Of a stretch of DNA of 64,000 bases, positions 11,280 to 21,815 are shown in pieces. The position numbers and the translations under genes are program-made. A model generated the notes under the pieces. The model ran no database searches, had not been told where the DNA came from, and was given only the letters and a program-made list of their open reading frames with translations. Origin of the DNA: Gordionus sp. m RMFG-2023 (lineage: Eukaryota > Nematomorpha > Gordioida > Chordodea > Parachordodidae); the NCBI RefSeq assembly GCF_954871325.1, contig NC_088776.1, positions 27,514,508 through 27,578,507 of the forward strand, given 5' to 3'. Numbering within the stretch: the stretch's first letter is position 1; every line of letters starts with the position of its first letter.

Positions 11280-12557
11280 TTATTGTCCTCGTCCAAGTTC
11301 TTTGCACCAAATTAAATAAATTTCTTTTTTGATTATTTTATCATCATTATCTTCTTTTATCTCCTCTATATCGACAGTGTTTACGTTGTTAGAATATCTG
11401 AATTGATTATTATTATTGTTTTGATTTCTATTATTATATGATTGGTTGTAACTTTGATTATTGTTATATCGAGGTGTGTATCGTGATTCATTTTGTTGTC
11501 TGTTAAATCTATTATTATAATCACTATAGTATCGATTACCATTATTATCATTATTATTTCTGTTATTTAATCTCGAATTAAAGTTGTTTCGATATCTATA
11601 GTTGTTTTGGTATCGCGGGTTGAAATTTTGTTGTCTTGGGTAGTAATTGTTTTGATATCTCGGGTTGTACTTGTTCCCTTGATAGTTATTCCCTTGATAA
11701 ATGTTCCCTTGATAAATGTTCCCTTGATAGTTATTCCCTTGATAGTTGTTCCCTTGATAGTTGTTCCCTTGATAGTTGTTCCCTTGATAGTTGTTCCCTT
11801 GATAGTTGTTCCCTTGATAGTTGTTTCCTTGATAGTTGTTCCCTTGATAGTTGTTCCCTTGATAGTTGTTCCCTTGATAGTTGTTACATCTTGGTGTCCA
11901 TTGATATCTATTTGTATAATTCATTTGTGTGATTGACCCTTTGTTATGATCGTCATACTTTACCATACGCCTATCCATTTTATCATCTCTACGTCCTTCT
12001 ATTTGTTTGATAGCTACATTATCGTTTTCTATTTTTATATTTTCTACTTTATCAATTATATTTACGACAGTCTCTTGTTCCTCAAATTCCATTCCTAATT
12101 TTAATATCTCTGGTATTGTTATCCCTTCTGCCCTTGCAATTTTTTGTCGTAATTCTTTGTTAATGGACGACACTCTTATTTTTTCTATTGCCCTATCAAA
12201 ATTAGCATATTTACATTTATTGTTTAATCTACATATTTTGCTTACCCATTGTCCGAACGTTTCACCTTTTACTTGTTCGGCTGCATTAAATTTTTTTATA
12301 TATGAATCCACCGATTTCTATGGATGTAAAAGCTTGAACCTTTCGATTACGATTGACGGGTTAGTAAATTCTGTTAGCGTGCAAATGGCTTCTAATCTTA
12401 GATACTCTTCTTCCGGAAGTCTCTGCGTAAAAGCATACGCTTTTTCTGCATCCGTGTATTGTGGATCTTTTAAAATGGCGTCGAATTTCCTTAAAAAATA
12501 ATCAATGTTATTAGAGTATATAGGGCATTCAAGTAGACAATTTTTTAACGGTTTCAT
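11280..12557 (-). pseudogene. gag polyprotein with a glutamine-glycine-asparagine repeat tail
   Basis: Capsid precursor in two frames: 12557-12318 starts MKPLKNCLLECPIYSNNIDY and 12311-11280 continues through GETFGQWVSKICRLNNKCKY and IPEILKLGMEFEEQ. This is the helical capsid pattern of Ty3/gypsy gag. A break lies at 12311-12318. The C-terminal third is unusual: about 14 tandem pentapeptides NNYQG, then an Arg/Asn/Tyr-rich segment. No CCHC zinc knuckle is visible; the Arg-rich tail may serve as RNA-binding part (inference). Upstream lies an extra open frame in the leader; downstream lies the protease. Confidence 0.85.
11668..11886 (-). repeat. 15-bp coding minisatellite in gag
   Basis: About 14 copies of TTCCCTTGATAGTTG (plus strand), each encoding NNYQG on the minus strand. 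A few units carry point changes (ATG for TTG, TTTCC for TTCCC). The reading frame is kept throughout. Confidence 0.95.
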
Positions 12558-12638
12558 TTTTTTTTATTTTTATAATATTTTAATATTTTATTATTATAAT
12601 TTATAATATATATATGATACTACAACTGTTTAATATCT

Positions 12639-12875
12639 CTAATACATTTTCACTTTTAATATAAATCGTTTTCCGTCATCATCTACATATTCCTTGCCAC
12701 TGATAGACCTATAAATGTGTAGCATGTCTTCTATATTATCATAATATACACGTGCGATCGTCCTTGATTTGTGTCGTACGTAAGTGTAATCATCGTTGGT
12801 TGCATCATAACATCGTCTAATAGTATACTTTGATATTAATTTATAACTAAAAGGTAGTTCTTTTCTGCCACCATA
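12639..12875 (-). CDS. Extra open frame in the leader of the LTR element, no ATG
   Basis: The minus strand is open for 78 codons from a stop at the LTR edge (12876-12878) to TAG at 12639-12641, about 80 bp before the gag ATG. It reads GGRKELPFSYKLISKYTIRR, later VYYDNIEDMLHIYRSISGKE and DDDGKRFILKVKMY. The composition is protein-like and a gap-free frame of this size is not expected in a leader this AT-rich. It crosses the primer binding site and has no ATG in its first half, so it would need a non-ATG start, a spliced leader exon or fusion to gag by splicing or frameshift. Function unknown; a chance frame remains possible. Confidence 0.4.
   Translation of the reverse strand, partial: YGGRKELPFSYKLISKYTIRRCYDATNDDYTYVRHKSRTIARVYYDNIEDMLHIYRSISGKEYVDDDGKRFILKVKMY
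12856..12873 (-). promoter_or_regulatory. tRNA primer binding site
   Basis: Immediately inside the 5' LTR the minus strand reads TGGTGGCAGAAAAGAACT. The TGG start, which would pair with the CCA end of a tRNA, is expected there. I cannot name the tRNA. Confidence 0.65.
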
Positions 12876-13152
12876 TTAATTTATGGAAGGCATTGCAAAC
12901 AAGGTACGAGTAAAACAAACTTTTATTGAAAAATATATATATCTCTTTTTTACAAAAATATATTACACTTTATATACATTTTCAGTAATCAGTTTTTGTA
13001 ACTATTCACAAAATAAAATGATATAAAAATAAGATTTTTAGTATGTTAAATAAGAAAAGACAATTTTAAAAAGGTATTTTGAATATCATATAATATAAAA
13101 ACCTTCAAAAAATATAAATATAATATGACATGTAAATTAGTCATATTCAACA
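12874..13152 (-). repeat. 5' LTR of the Ty3/gypsy-type element
   Basis: 279 bp, nearly identical to 7893-8171. On the minus strand it is the promoter-bearing upstream LTR. The outer edge abuts the GGGGG target duplication at 13153-13157. Confidence 0.93.
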
Positions 13153-14674
13153 GGGGGCTTCACCCATTATACGCCCTAATTTTCGGGTCTTCGGCCTGCT
13201 TTTGTCCAGCCTTTAGTCGGGTTTTATATTAATATATAAAACATTTTTAAGATTTGCTAACTTGGAACAGTTATTCTGAATTTCATATTTTGTCATTTAT
13301 CATATTATGCATGCAAAATAAACTAGCATATAAATAATTAAAACAATAAAATTATTTCTAAATATAATCAAAATCTATTTATTACAGTATAAAATATTTT
13401 CGCCGATATAATAAAAATTTTGCGTCTAAAAAATTACAAGTGATAAAAAAGGTTAATTAATTCATACATATGCCTCAATTGATAATGGTTTTTAAAAACC
13501 ACATAAGGCAATATAATTCTTAGCTACTTACATTGACAAAAGGTCATAGAACTAATATAACTCTCTGTTACAATTTTACAAAATGTGTTATAGAATAGAC
13601 CTTTAAGGAAAAATTAATAGGCCTAACCAAATTAACAATTCTTAAAAAAAAGAATATAAACGACCAATCCAAATTACAAAAATATATGGTGTTTAGAGCT
13701 TCCTATTAGATGACATGTTGAAAGCTAGATAGGTAATTGAGAAAATTATTACGAAACATTATATTTCTAAAAGATTATCTACCATTTTTTATGGTATATA
13801 AACGACTACACAGTTGACCATTATTGCTTATCTAAAATATGCAATCATATGCTCTTAGCAGCTGTAATAATAATCATAAATTACATAGCCACACAAATAT
13901 TAGATGCTGGTTAATTTGCAGTCATAGCCATAACACCAATGATGTTAACTCATATCTCCATTTATTATATTAGATAAATTGATAAAGCAAAAAAACACTA
14001 AAAATAATTAAAAGAAATTATGCAAATATATTGAAGCCTAGAATTATTTACATGGCAAGGATGCCATATTAGAAATGATTTTGTAACTATAAAATAAACC
14101 AGAGTGATATGATGAAGGCAATTAAGATACAATATATTATTGTCGCACCACCTCTAGTTGGCATATTATATCTTAAAATAATAGTAGTTTGTAATAATAT
14201 CAAAAATATGCTCGTATTAAAAATTTAACTCAAAACTGTTTTTCAAAGAAAAAAAATTGCCTTCCTAAAAAGGCGCAAAATAAGAGAATAAAAGATATCT
14301 AATTTATTAAATCCATTGTGGGATGAATAATAAGATATATAATTTTTAATAATATTTTTAAATAAATAGATGGTGTTAAAGAATTGAATGCAAATTGTTA
14401 TTTATATTTATTATCAAAGGCATTTATTAGTAAAATTTATTATAATCTTAACTGTAATATATTATATAACTGTCAAACACGTCTTAAGTGGTATTTTATC
14501 TAATATTTTAAAATCAATTCTATATAATAGAGATTTATACACTATATATCTACTTACTTTTTATAAAGAAATCTCTTATACTTATTTGGACCTTGAAAAT
14601 TTTTTAAGAAGAAGCATGGTAATAAAATTTGTAAATGTATAATATAGTTGATTAGCGATTTTGAACTCGGCAAG

Positions 14675-16396
14675 AATGAAGACTTTCAGTCAAACGATAT
14701 TAAAATTAGCTTTTATTTGATACACATATCGATATTTTGTGGATATAAATATTTCTGACCCCCCAAGACCTATACCCGCCCATTATGGGGGAGAGATTGA
14801 CTTTCAATTGAATAGATCTTTTGATTAGCTATCGATTGATACCCTATATTAGACATATCTTATATCATAAAGCCAAAAAAAACAACATTGAAAATTAATG
14901 AATAACAAAATAAAATTAAAAAACGCAACGAAACGCTTGGAAAACGCTTTTAAACCTCTTTATAACGTGATAATACCGTATCATCATTCCTTAACTTAAA
15001 ACCCTAATTTTTTAGTTATCCCTTTAAATCCCGTAAAGATCCCAGATAGTCATGATCCCTTTAAAAATTACGATTTGTTAAATTTTCATATTTAAAATAT
15101 ATTGTCGTTGTTATATTTAAATAAATTTTATATTCAAGTTTATGGTGTGCATGAGATCTATTTTTATGGGGACTAGGTTTGGAATAACTGAAGCTAATCT
15201 AATTATATAAAACCTAGATTTTTTCAATATAAAAATCTAATACGGGAGACCGGGGTTATTTTAAAAAAATAAACTAAGCAAATTTTTCAAAATATTTAAA
15301 AGTTGTTTTTTTCTTTACATATCTTTATGGTTAATATTTAAGGATAATGATGTGTGATAACACTTACCCGGTCTATTTTGAACCTGGGCATATTTTAAAA
15401 TACAGAATTTTGTTAGATAAGATATCTCCATTTTATAAGACAATACTATATTTGTTATGGTGAACAATTGAATATATATAATTTATATTGCTAAATAATT
15501 ATAAATTTAGAAGAATTAAATAAAATTTCAAAAAATCTATCTAGTATTTTGTACGTAGATCTGCCCAATTTTTTTAATATTTCAAATTATCCTTATAAAA
15601 ACTTTTTGGAAGCCGATCCGATATCCCCGATATTAAATTGATATCGGCCGACCCCACCCGATATCATATCTAATTTTGTCTTCTGCAAAGATACTAATGG
15701 TTTAAATTTTTAATACACTTTTTATTAGCATAACATCTATAATTCAACTATACCATACATATGTCATTTAAATATATTATTGATCAATTATAGTTTATTT
15801 TCAATTCAATTGCATAAAATTATATAAAATATTTTTATTGATAAATCGCTTATTTATATAATAATTAATAACATTAATCTTAATAAACAAATATATTATG
15901 CAATTTGAAATAAATATTTATTAAATTAATAAAAGATTTCTTTTTAGAAAAATGATAAATTTTCAATTTATCAGATGTCAGCCTGCATTGATGGGGACCG
16001 CCATTTTAAAATATCGATACATCCCTAAAAAAAAGAAATAATTGTTTTGTTTAAAAAAAATGTCGTGGTTTGTCAAGTGATATGATTACCTATATTTTGT
16101 TTATTTGTAATTTAATGACCCCTATCTATAAATAAAAATGAATATCAAAACTCAACAGATATAGTTGTTTAACTGTCAGCTACTGAGCCAACTCATCTAA
16201 TCGGTATAAGTCAGCCAATTTTTATAATTTTAGAGATCCCAAAAATTATTAAAAAAGATATAATACCCTCATTTTTTGATGATATATGAATTATAAATAC
16301 CTAAAAATCGATAAATTCCTATAATAAATTTTTCCCGGTCTTAGAAGATAATTATTTCTAATTCGATATCAATAATTAATAAGGAATTGAATTAAT
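14675..16396. other. AT-rich sequence with a degraded MITE-like piece
   Basis: No gene. 15608-16028 has inverted-looking ends: GCCGATCCGATATCC and GATATCGGCCGACCCC on the left, ATCGATACATCCCTAAA on the right. The ends resemble the AGGGATGCACCGATA termini at 57636. The rest is plain AT-rich DNA. Confidence 0.45.
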
Positions 16397-16790
16397 CAGT
16401 CTCTAATTTTTAATTTATAGATTATAAGATGAAAGCAATTTTTTTAAAAAAGGAATATTAAATAAATATGATTATTTTTCATGTCAATATTGAATTACTC
16501 AGTCTCTATTTTTAATTTATAGATTATAAGAAGAAAGCAATTTTTTTTAAAAAAGGAATATAATATTAAATAAATATGATTATTTTTCATGTTAATATTG
16601 AAATATTCGTCCTCTATATTTAAAAAATATGATTGCCCAAAATATTCACAATAAACTAATATAATAAGTTTGTTTGGAGTAAGTGCTCCAGTCCATACTC
16701 GAGTGGATGAAAGGAACAATTTTTGAAAAAGGAATCTAATATTAAATAATAAATATGAATACTTCTATATTAATATTGAAATATTCGTCT
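16397..16790 (+). repeat. 103-bp tandem repeat, two full units and one diverged
   Basis: CAGTCTCTA-TTTTTAATTTATAGATTATAAGA...GAAAGCAA begins units at 16397 and about 16500. A third, diverged half-unit follows at about 16715-16790 (GGAATCTAATATTAAATAA...). The small minus-strand ORF here is only repeat sequence. Confidence 0.75.
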
Positions 16791-16889
16791 TCTATGCAAA
16801 ATATATTTGAGCAAAATATTCACATTCAGTTCACAATAAAATAATATAAGTTGGTGCTGGGGTTGATTATCTGGTCGGTACTCTCAAAA

Positions 16890-17170
16890 AATTTTAAAAT
16901 TAAAGATTATGACACTTGTCACTTATTTAGGGTACATCTTCCCTGAAATTTTATTTAAACATGCTTGCTACATTTATTTTTGCCAATTTGCGTCAAAAAA
17001 ATTCTATTAAGCTTAAAAATAATGATTATGACAATTGTCACTTATCCAGGGTAAATATTAATTGAAGTTTTATTTAAACATGTTTGCAATATTCATTTTT
17101 TTTCCATGCTACAAAAACTTTAAAAATAACGATCATGACAATTGTCAATTTTCTAAGGTACATCTTACTG
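16890..17170 (+). repeat. 118-bp palindrome-bearing satellite, short array
   Basis: Three units carry TGACAATTGTCA or TGACACTTGTCA (near 16909, 17028, 17137), followed by GGGTACATCTT and TTTAAACATG. It is the same unit as the nine-copy array at 56051-57058, in reverse complement. Confidence 0.75.
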
Positions 17171-18495
17171 ATTAAACATGTTTATGTTTCATTTTTGGTC
17201 GACCAATTCAGTTGCTTTGGTTTTGGTTCATTTTTTCGACCAAATAACAGGGTAGTGGTCATGTAAAACCAACTAATTTACCCACTATACATGCCAATAT
17301 TAATAATTATATAAATAAAAAATTAAACATAAAAACAAAATATTCCAAAAAGGCATAAAATAACAAATATGATTTTAAAAAAATAACTAATTTTTTAGAT
17401 CATACCAGTCATTAATTATGAATGGAGGCTTAATTTGATTAACCTACCGACATTGAAATATGCTGGTTTAGCATTGAGTTTCCTTTTTTTATCTCAATTA
17501 TAGTGGCTGATGCTAAAAAAATAACTTCTTTTATTAAATCTTACAACCTCCACCTATTTTTATTTTTGACGGGTTAAATGAAATTATAAAATATCAAAAA
17601 TTTTGACAGGCATGAATAAGCTTTATTATTAATAGTAATTTTATAAAATTTAAACAAAATGTAAAATTTGAACAATATATAAATAATTTATGCAAATATT
17701 ACAATAAACGACAATAACAAAACCATAATTTTTAATAGTAAAAAATATATAATAATAATTGATCAAATTTTAAATTGGAAACTAATTCATTGCTATGTTG
17801 TTTGTCTCTTTCCAAAATTATGTCAAGATCTAATCAGAAATTTTATATGGCCAGGATTTATCCATGATTTTTGCCAACCTTACGAATAAAAGACTGAAAG
17901 TACTATTCTGAAAATTTTATCAATGTTTAGTGCTCAATTGTAAATTAATTTAATCCGTTTGGTAGACATAAGAAACAAAAAGATATTTGTCTGGAATGCA
18001 AATTCCCCCCAAAAAAAACTACTTGGCATACTCTAATATTTAGAGTTTGATTAGTACTTTTAATTCCTCAATCAAATATAGAAACACAAAATTAATCTGA
18101 GTAATAACAAAATGAAATCTACGACCTCACGCTTTAAGCTTGAAGTTGTATAATTTTTAGAAAAATTATAATATTATATGTTACATGTTTGTAACTATAT
18201 ATTTTTTTTAGTAACGATATATTATATTGTAATAGTATATTATATGTTGTAAATTGGATAACGTGATTTTATATGTTATACAATTTTACATAATTGATTT
18301 ACGTTGTATATAAAAAGAAATTATATATTATAAAATTTTAATCAGTTAACTTTTTTATAATAAAGAATCGTTTTAAAATCTTATATTTAGATTAAATTCT
18401 CTATATTGAGCTAAATCCCTACAAATTCCTATCTATTATGAAATACAAGACAAGCCAACATCCCCTCTTGTCAACATTATATTAAACCATTAAAT
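17171..18495. other. AT-rich non-coding sequence
   Basis: Nothing supported: no ORF of note, no RNA gene and no clear repeat beyond low-complexity AT. Confidence 0.5.
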
Positions 18496-18833
18496 CCGTA
18501 GCATCACTAGGGGGAGAGCAGGAGCTATAGCCCCCAGCCCCCTGAAGTGAAAATTTTTTTAAATTAATGGTTCCTAAATATCTTCCTGAACTTAAAATAA
18601 ATTTTTTGACAGTCCCTGAACGATTCCTTTTATAATTATATTAAGTATTATATATAGATTTGATTTTATTATTTAAAAATAAATTAGATTATCCATATTT
18701 TTATCAATTAGTTCTATTTTCTATTAGATTAGATAAATACATATAAATTTTATTTTATTATTTAAATTTAATTACACTATCTGAATTTTTATTAGAGTGC
18801 AATTTTAATTATTAGATTAGATTTATACATATA

Positions 18834-19204
18834 CAGTCAAAGCCGTTTTATTGCATATCGCTTAAGTGCAAATACTTTTAAATGCGAAAAAAATGCGCCA
18901 TTTTGTTATAATCTACAATGGCATAATGTTGAAATATATTTTTAAATGCAAATCGATTAAATGAAAAAAATTTGAAGTCCCACATATATGTCAACAACGT
19001 TATTTTTATCGGATAAGTGCGAAGACACGATTTTTGTATTGGAAATTAGCTCTAAATATTTTAAATTATTCTTGAATCAATTGGAATTATGGTAATTAGT
19101 TATTGTTTTATGCTTAAATTGTTGTTTTTTAGAATAAATTTAAAAAATTGACACTTAAACAAAAGGCAGAAGTTATTGATAAATTAGATATATCTCAATG
19201 ACAT
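18834..19204 (+). mobile_element. pogo/Tigger-type transposon fragment with transposase N-terminus
   Basis: Starts CAGTCAAAGCCGTTTTATTG right after TA, then ATCGCTTAAGTGCAAATAC, the look of pogo/Tigger ends. At 19141-19201 the plus strand reads KKLTLKQKAEVIDKLDISQ and then stops. That matches the start of the CENP-B-type helix-turn-helix DNA-binding domain of Tigger transposases (typically LTLKEKLEVIK-LE). Everything after is lost and hAT copy C sequence resumes, so only the 5' end survives. Confidence 0.7.
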
Positions 19205-19545
19205 ATTTATACGAGTATATTTTTGATATTATTACAAACTACTATTATTTTAAGATATAATATACCAACTATATGTGGTGTGACAATAATATATAAAATT
19301 TAATTGCTTTCATCATATCACTCTGGTCCTTATTTTATAGTTACAAAATGTTTCATTTCTAATATGGCATGCTTGCCCTGTAATTTATTGTAATAACTAT
19401 ATTTGCTTAATTATTTATTCTAAAGATTTTTAGTTTTTTTATTTTATCAATTTATATAGCATAATAAATTCTGATATGAGTTTACATCGTGAGTGTCATT
19501 GCTATGACTGCAAATTAAGCAGCATCTATTATTTGTGTGGCAATG

Positions 19546-21365
19546 CAGTGGCGTCGCTAGGAGAGGAGAGCAGGGGCTCGAGTCCCCTGAAAAATTAATA
19601 GCCTTCTGAAGTAAATTTTTTTTTAATGGCTCCTTAATATCCCCTTGAACTAAAAATAAATTTTTTTGATTGCCCACTGAATGATTCCTTTTATAATTCT
19701 ATTGAGTAATATATAGATTTAATTTTATAATTTAAAAATTAATAAGTCTATCTAAATTATTTTTAAATGAATACTATTTTAAGTATTAGATTAGATATAT
19801 ACTTATAAATTATATTTTCACTATGTCAGCTTGCAATCAAATTCTGTGTTAAAAATAGAATATTAATATCACTCATTAAATATTAATTTAGCATTAACAG
19901 TTGAAGCTTTATTGACTTTTATTATTTAAATTATTATATAACCTTAATTAAAAAATATTAATTAAAAATTAACAAATTTAATATTGTAATTAGCCGAGTT
20001 CAAAATCACTAATCATCTATATTATTGATATTTAAATTTAATTACCATGCCTCTTCTTAAAATTATTTTCAAGGTCCAAATCCAAATAAGTATAAGAGAT
20101 TTATTTATAAAAAGTAAGTAAACATATAATTTATAATCCTCTATTAGATATAATTGGTTATAAAATATTAGGCTATATACCACTTTTACAGACGTATTTG
20201 ACAGTTGTATAATATATTACAGTTAATATTTTAATAAATTTTACTAATAAATGTTTTTGATAATAAATATAAGTAATAAATTGCTTTCAAATGTTTAACG
20301 CCATCTAATATATTTAAAAATTTAACATCTTATTATTTATCCCAGAATGGATGTAATAAATTAGATAACTTTTCTTCTCTTTTTTACGTGTTTTTAGGAA
20401 AGCTATTTTTTTCTTATTTGAAAAACAGTTTTGAGTTAAATTTTTAATACTGGTATATTTTTGATATTATTACAAACTACTACTATTTTAAGATATAATA
20501 TACCAACTAGAGGTGGTGCGACAATAATATATAATCTTAATTAATTTCTTTTATCATATCATATCATATCACTCTGGTTCTTATTTTATAGTTACAAAAT
20601 GTTTAATATGACATTACTGCCTTGTAAATAACATAAGGCTCAATACATTTGCATAATTACTTCTAAAGATTTTTAGTGTTTTTGCTTTATCAATTTTCTA
20701 GCATAATAAAATATGATATAAGTTAATATAGTGAGTGTCATGGCTATGACTGCAAATTAACCAGCATCTATTATTTGTGTGGCTATGTAATTTAAGATAA
20801 TTATTACAGCTGCTGATAGCATATGATTGCATATTTTATAAGCAATAATGGTCAACTATGTAGTTGTTTATATGTCATTAAAAATGGAAGATAATCTTTT
20901 AGAAATTTAATATCTCACAATTTTTTCCTCAATTACTTATCTTTCATCATGTCATTTAAGAGGAAGCTTTAACCACCATATAGTTTTATGATTTGGATTG
21001 GTCGTTTATATTCTCTTCTCAAAGAATTGTTGATTTGGTTAAGCCTATAAATTTTTCCTTATTAGTCCATTCTAAAACATTGTCTAAAAATGGTAACAGA
21101 GTGTTATATTAGATTCTTGACCTTATGTCAATGTAAGTTGCTAATTTTATAATATGTAGTTTTTAAAAACCATTATCAATTGAGGCATCAGAATAATTAT
21201 TCAGAGTTAGAAAATTTAAGAAAGTATAATATATTAATATAAACCCAGCTGAAGGCATGGCAAAATCGGGCCGAAGGCCCCAAATAGGGAGTATGTGGGG
21301 GCATCGCCCCCCATAAATTTTTTTAGTTGAGCCCCCTGAGATTGTAAAGGCTAGCGACGCCCCTG
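19546..21365 (+). mobile_element. hAT-like non-autonomous element, copy B (1,820 bp, complete)
   Basis: The left terminus CAGTGGCGTCGCTAG and the right terminus CTAGCGACGCCCCTG are inverted repeats differing at one position. Both ends are flanked by TGGCAATG (19538-19545, 21366-21373), a perfect 8-bp target duplication as made by hAT transposases. It carries no transposase ORF, so it depends on another element. It is inserted into a second copy of its own family (copy C): the flanks TTATTTGTG and TAATTTAAG are contiguous in its own interior at about 20770. A GC-rich subterminal block (GGGCCGAAGGCCCC, 21270-21283) lies near the right end. Confidence 0.92.
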
Positions 21366-21565
21366 TGGCAATGTAATTTAAGATTACTACTCCTGCTGCT
21401 GAGAACATATGATTGCATAATATAAACGAGCAATAACTGTCTAGTCGTTTATATATCATTAAATATGAAGGATAATCTTTTAGAAATTTAATAATATATC
21501 ACAATAATTTTCTCGATTACTTATCTAGCTTCATAATATTATCTAGATCCAACCACCATATAGTC

Positions 21566-21775
21566 GATTAATGATAGATACTGCCTCAAGGTAGTGCCTA
21601 TCAAATTTGTATTTGTTTATTTTTTATTCGGATAGATACTACCAAATTTATTTATAATATATATTAAAAAAATCGTGATATTTCTAAATCGTCTATAGTC
21701 TAATCGGCTAGAGGGCCACTTTACAATCCGATTCGGGTTCGAGCCCTAACAAAGATCATGTTTTTTTTCTTATTC
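21566..21775 (+). repeat. SINE-like repeat with tRNA-type promoter boxes
   Basis: TAGTCTAATCGG (box A-like) and GGTTCGAGCCC (box B) lie about 30 bases apart near 21700-21745, followed by AAGATCATG and a run of T. The segment before the boxes (GGTAGTGCCTATCAAATTTG, then GATACTACCAAATTTATTTA) also occurs in the copy at 25436-25665. It is tRNA-derived, but too short and unpaired to be a tRNA gene. Confidence 0.6.
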
Positions 21776-21815
21776 GTTGAGCTCCCTGAGATTGTAAAGG
21801 CTAGTGACGCCCCTG

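Larger units (their letters stand above)
7893..13152 (-). mobile_element. Ty3/gypsy-type LTR retrotransposon, complete in structure
   Basis: Two direct LTRs of 279 bp (7893-8171, 12874-13152) bound gag, protease, reverse transcriptase, RNase H and integrase, in that order on the minus strand. The integrase-last order is the Ty3/gypsy order. GGGGG flanks both sides (7888-7892 and 13153-13157), a 5-bp target duplication. The LTRs read TGTTGAATATG...AATTAATA on the minus strand. By eye I find about three differences between the LTRs, so insertion was recent. Yet the coding region is broken by several frameshifts and stops, so this copy could move only with proteins supplied in trans. It sits inside the hAT-like copy A. 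Confidence 0.93.
7821..14674 (-). mobile_element. hAT-like non-autonomous element, copy A, split by an LTR retrotransposon
   Basis: Starts CAGGGGCGTCGCTAGCC at 7821, runs to 7892, and resumes after the LTR element at 13153-14674. Both parts match, in reverse complement, the element at 19546-21365: GGGGGCTCAACTAAA, the GGGTCTTCGGCCTGC block near 13186, CAATCATATGCTC near 13844, and GAACTCGGC at the end. The part equivalent to 19546-19985 of the other copy is missing, so this copy is truncated at about 14674. No transposase is encoded; the small plus-strand ORF near 14388 is not conserved in the other copies. Confidence 0.75.
18496..21815 (+). mobile_element. hAT-like element, copy C, host of three nested insertions
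   Basis: The left end CCGTAGCATCACTAG (18496-18510) matches the terminus CAGTGGCGTCGCTAG of copy B in 10 of 15 positions, followed by the shared AGCAGGAGC...CCCCCTGAAGT block. The right end is GGCTAGTGACGCCCCTG, ending at 21815. Between them, blocks of the same family alternate with a pogo fragment (18834-19204), copy B (19546-21365) and a SINE-like piece (21566-21775). CATTAAAT before and CATTGAGA after may be a worn 8-bp duplication. Confidence 0.65.

Noticed and set aside
11607..11936. Plus-strand ORFs of about 100 residues rich in VPLIV or SLDSC repeats
   Set aside because: They are the antisense reading of the 15-bp gag minisatellite.
14388..14642. 84-residue plus-strand ORF as a gene
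   Set aside because: It lies inside hAT-like copy A; the equivalent part of copy B does not keep the frame.
21700..21750. A tRNA gene
   Set aside because: Only the A and B boxes match; acceptor and anticodon stems do not pair and the sequence is dispersed, so it is SINE-like.
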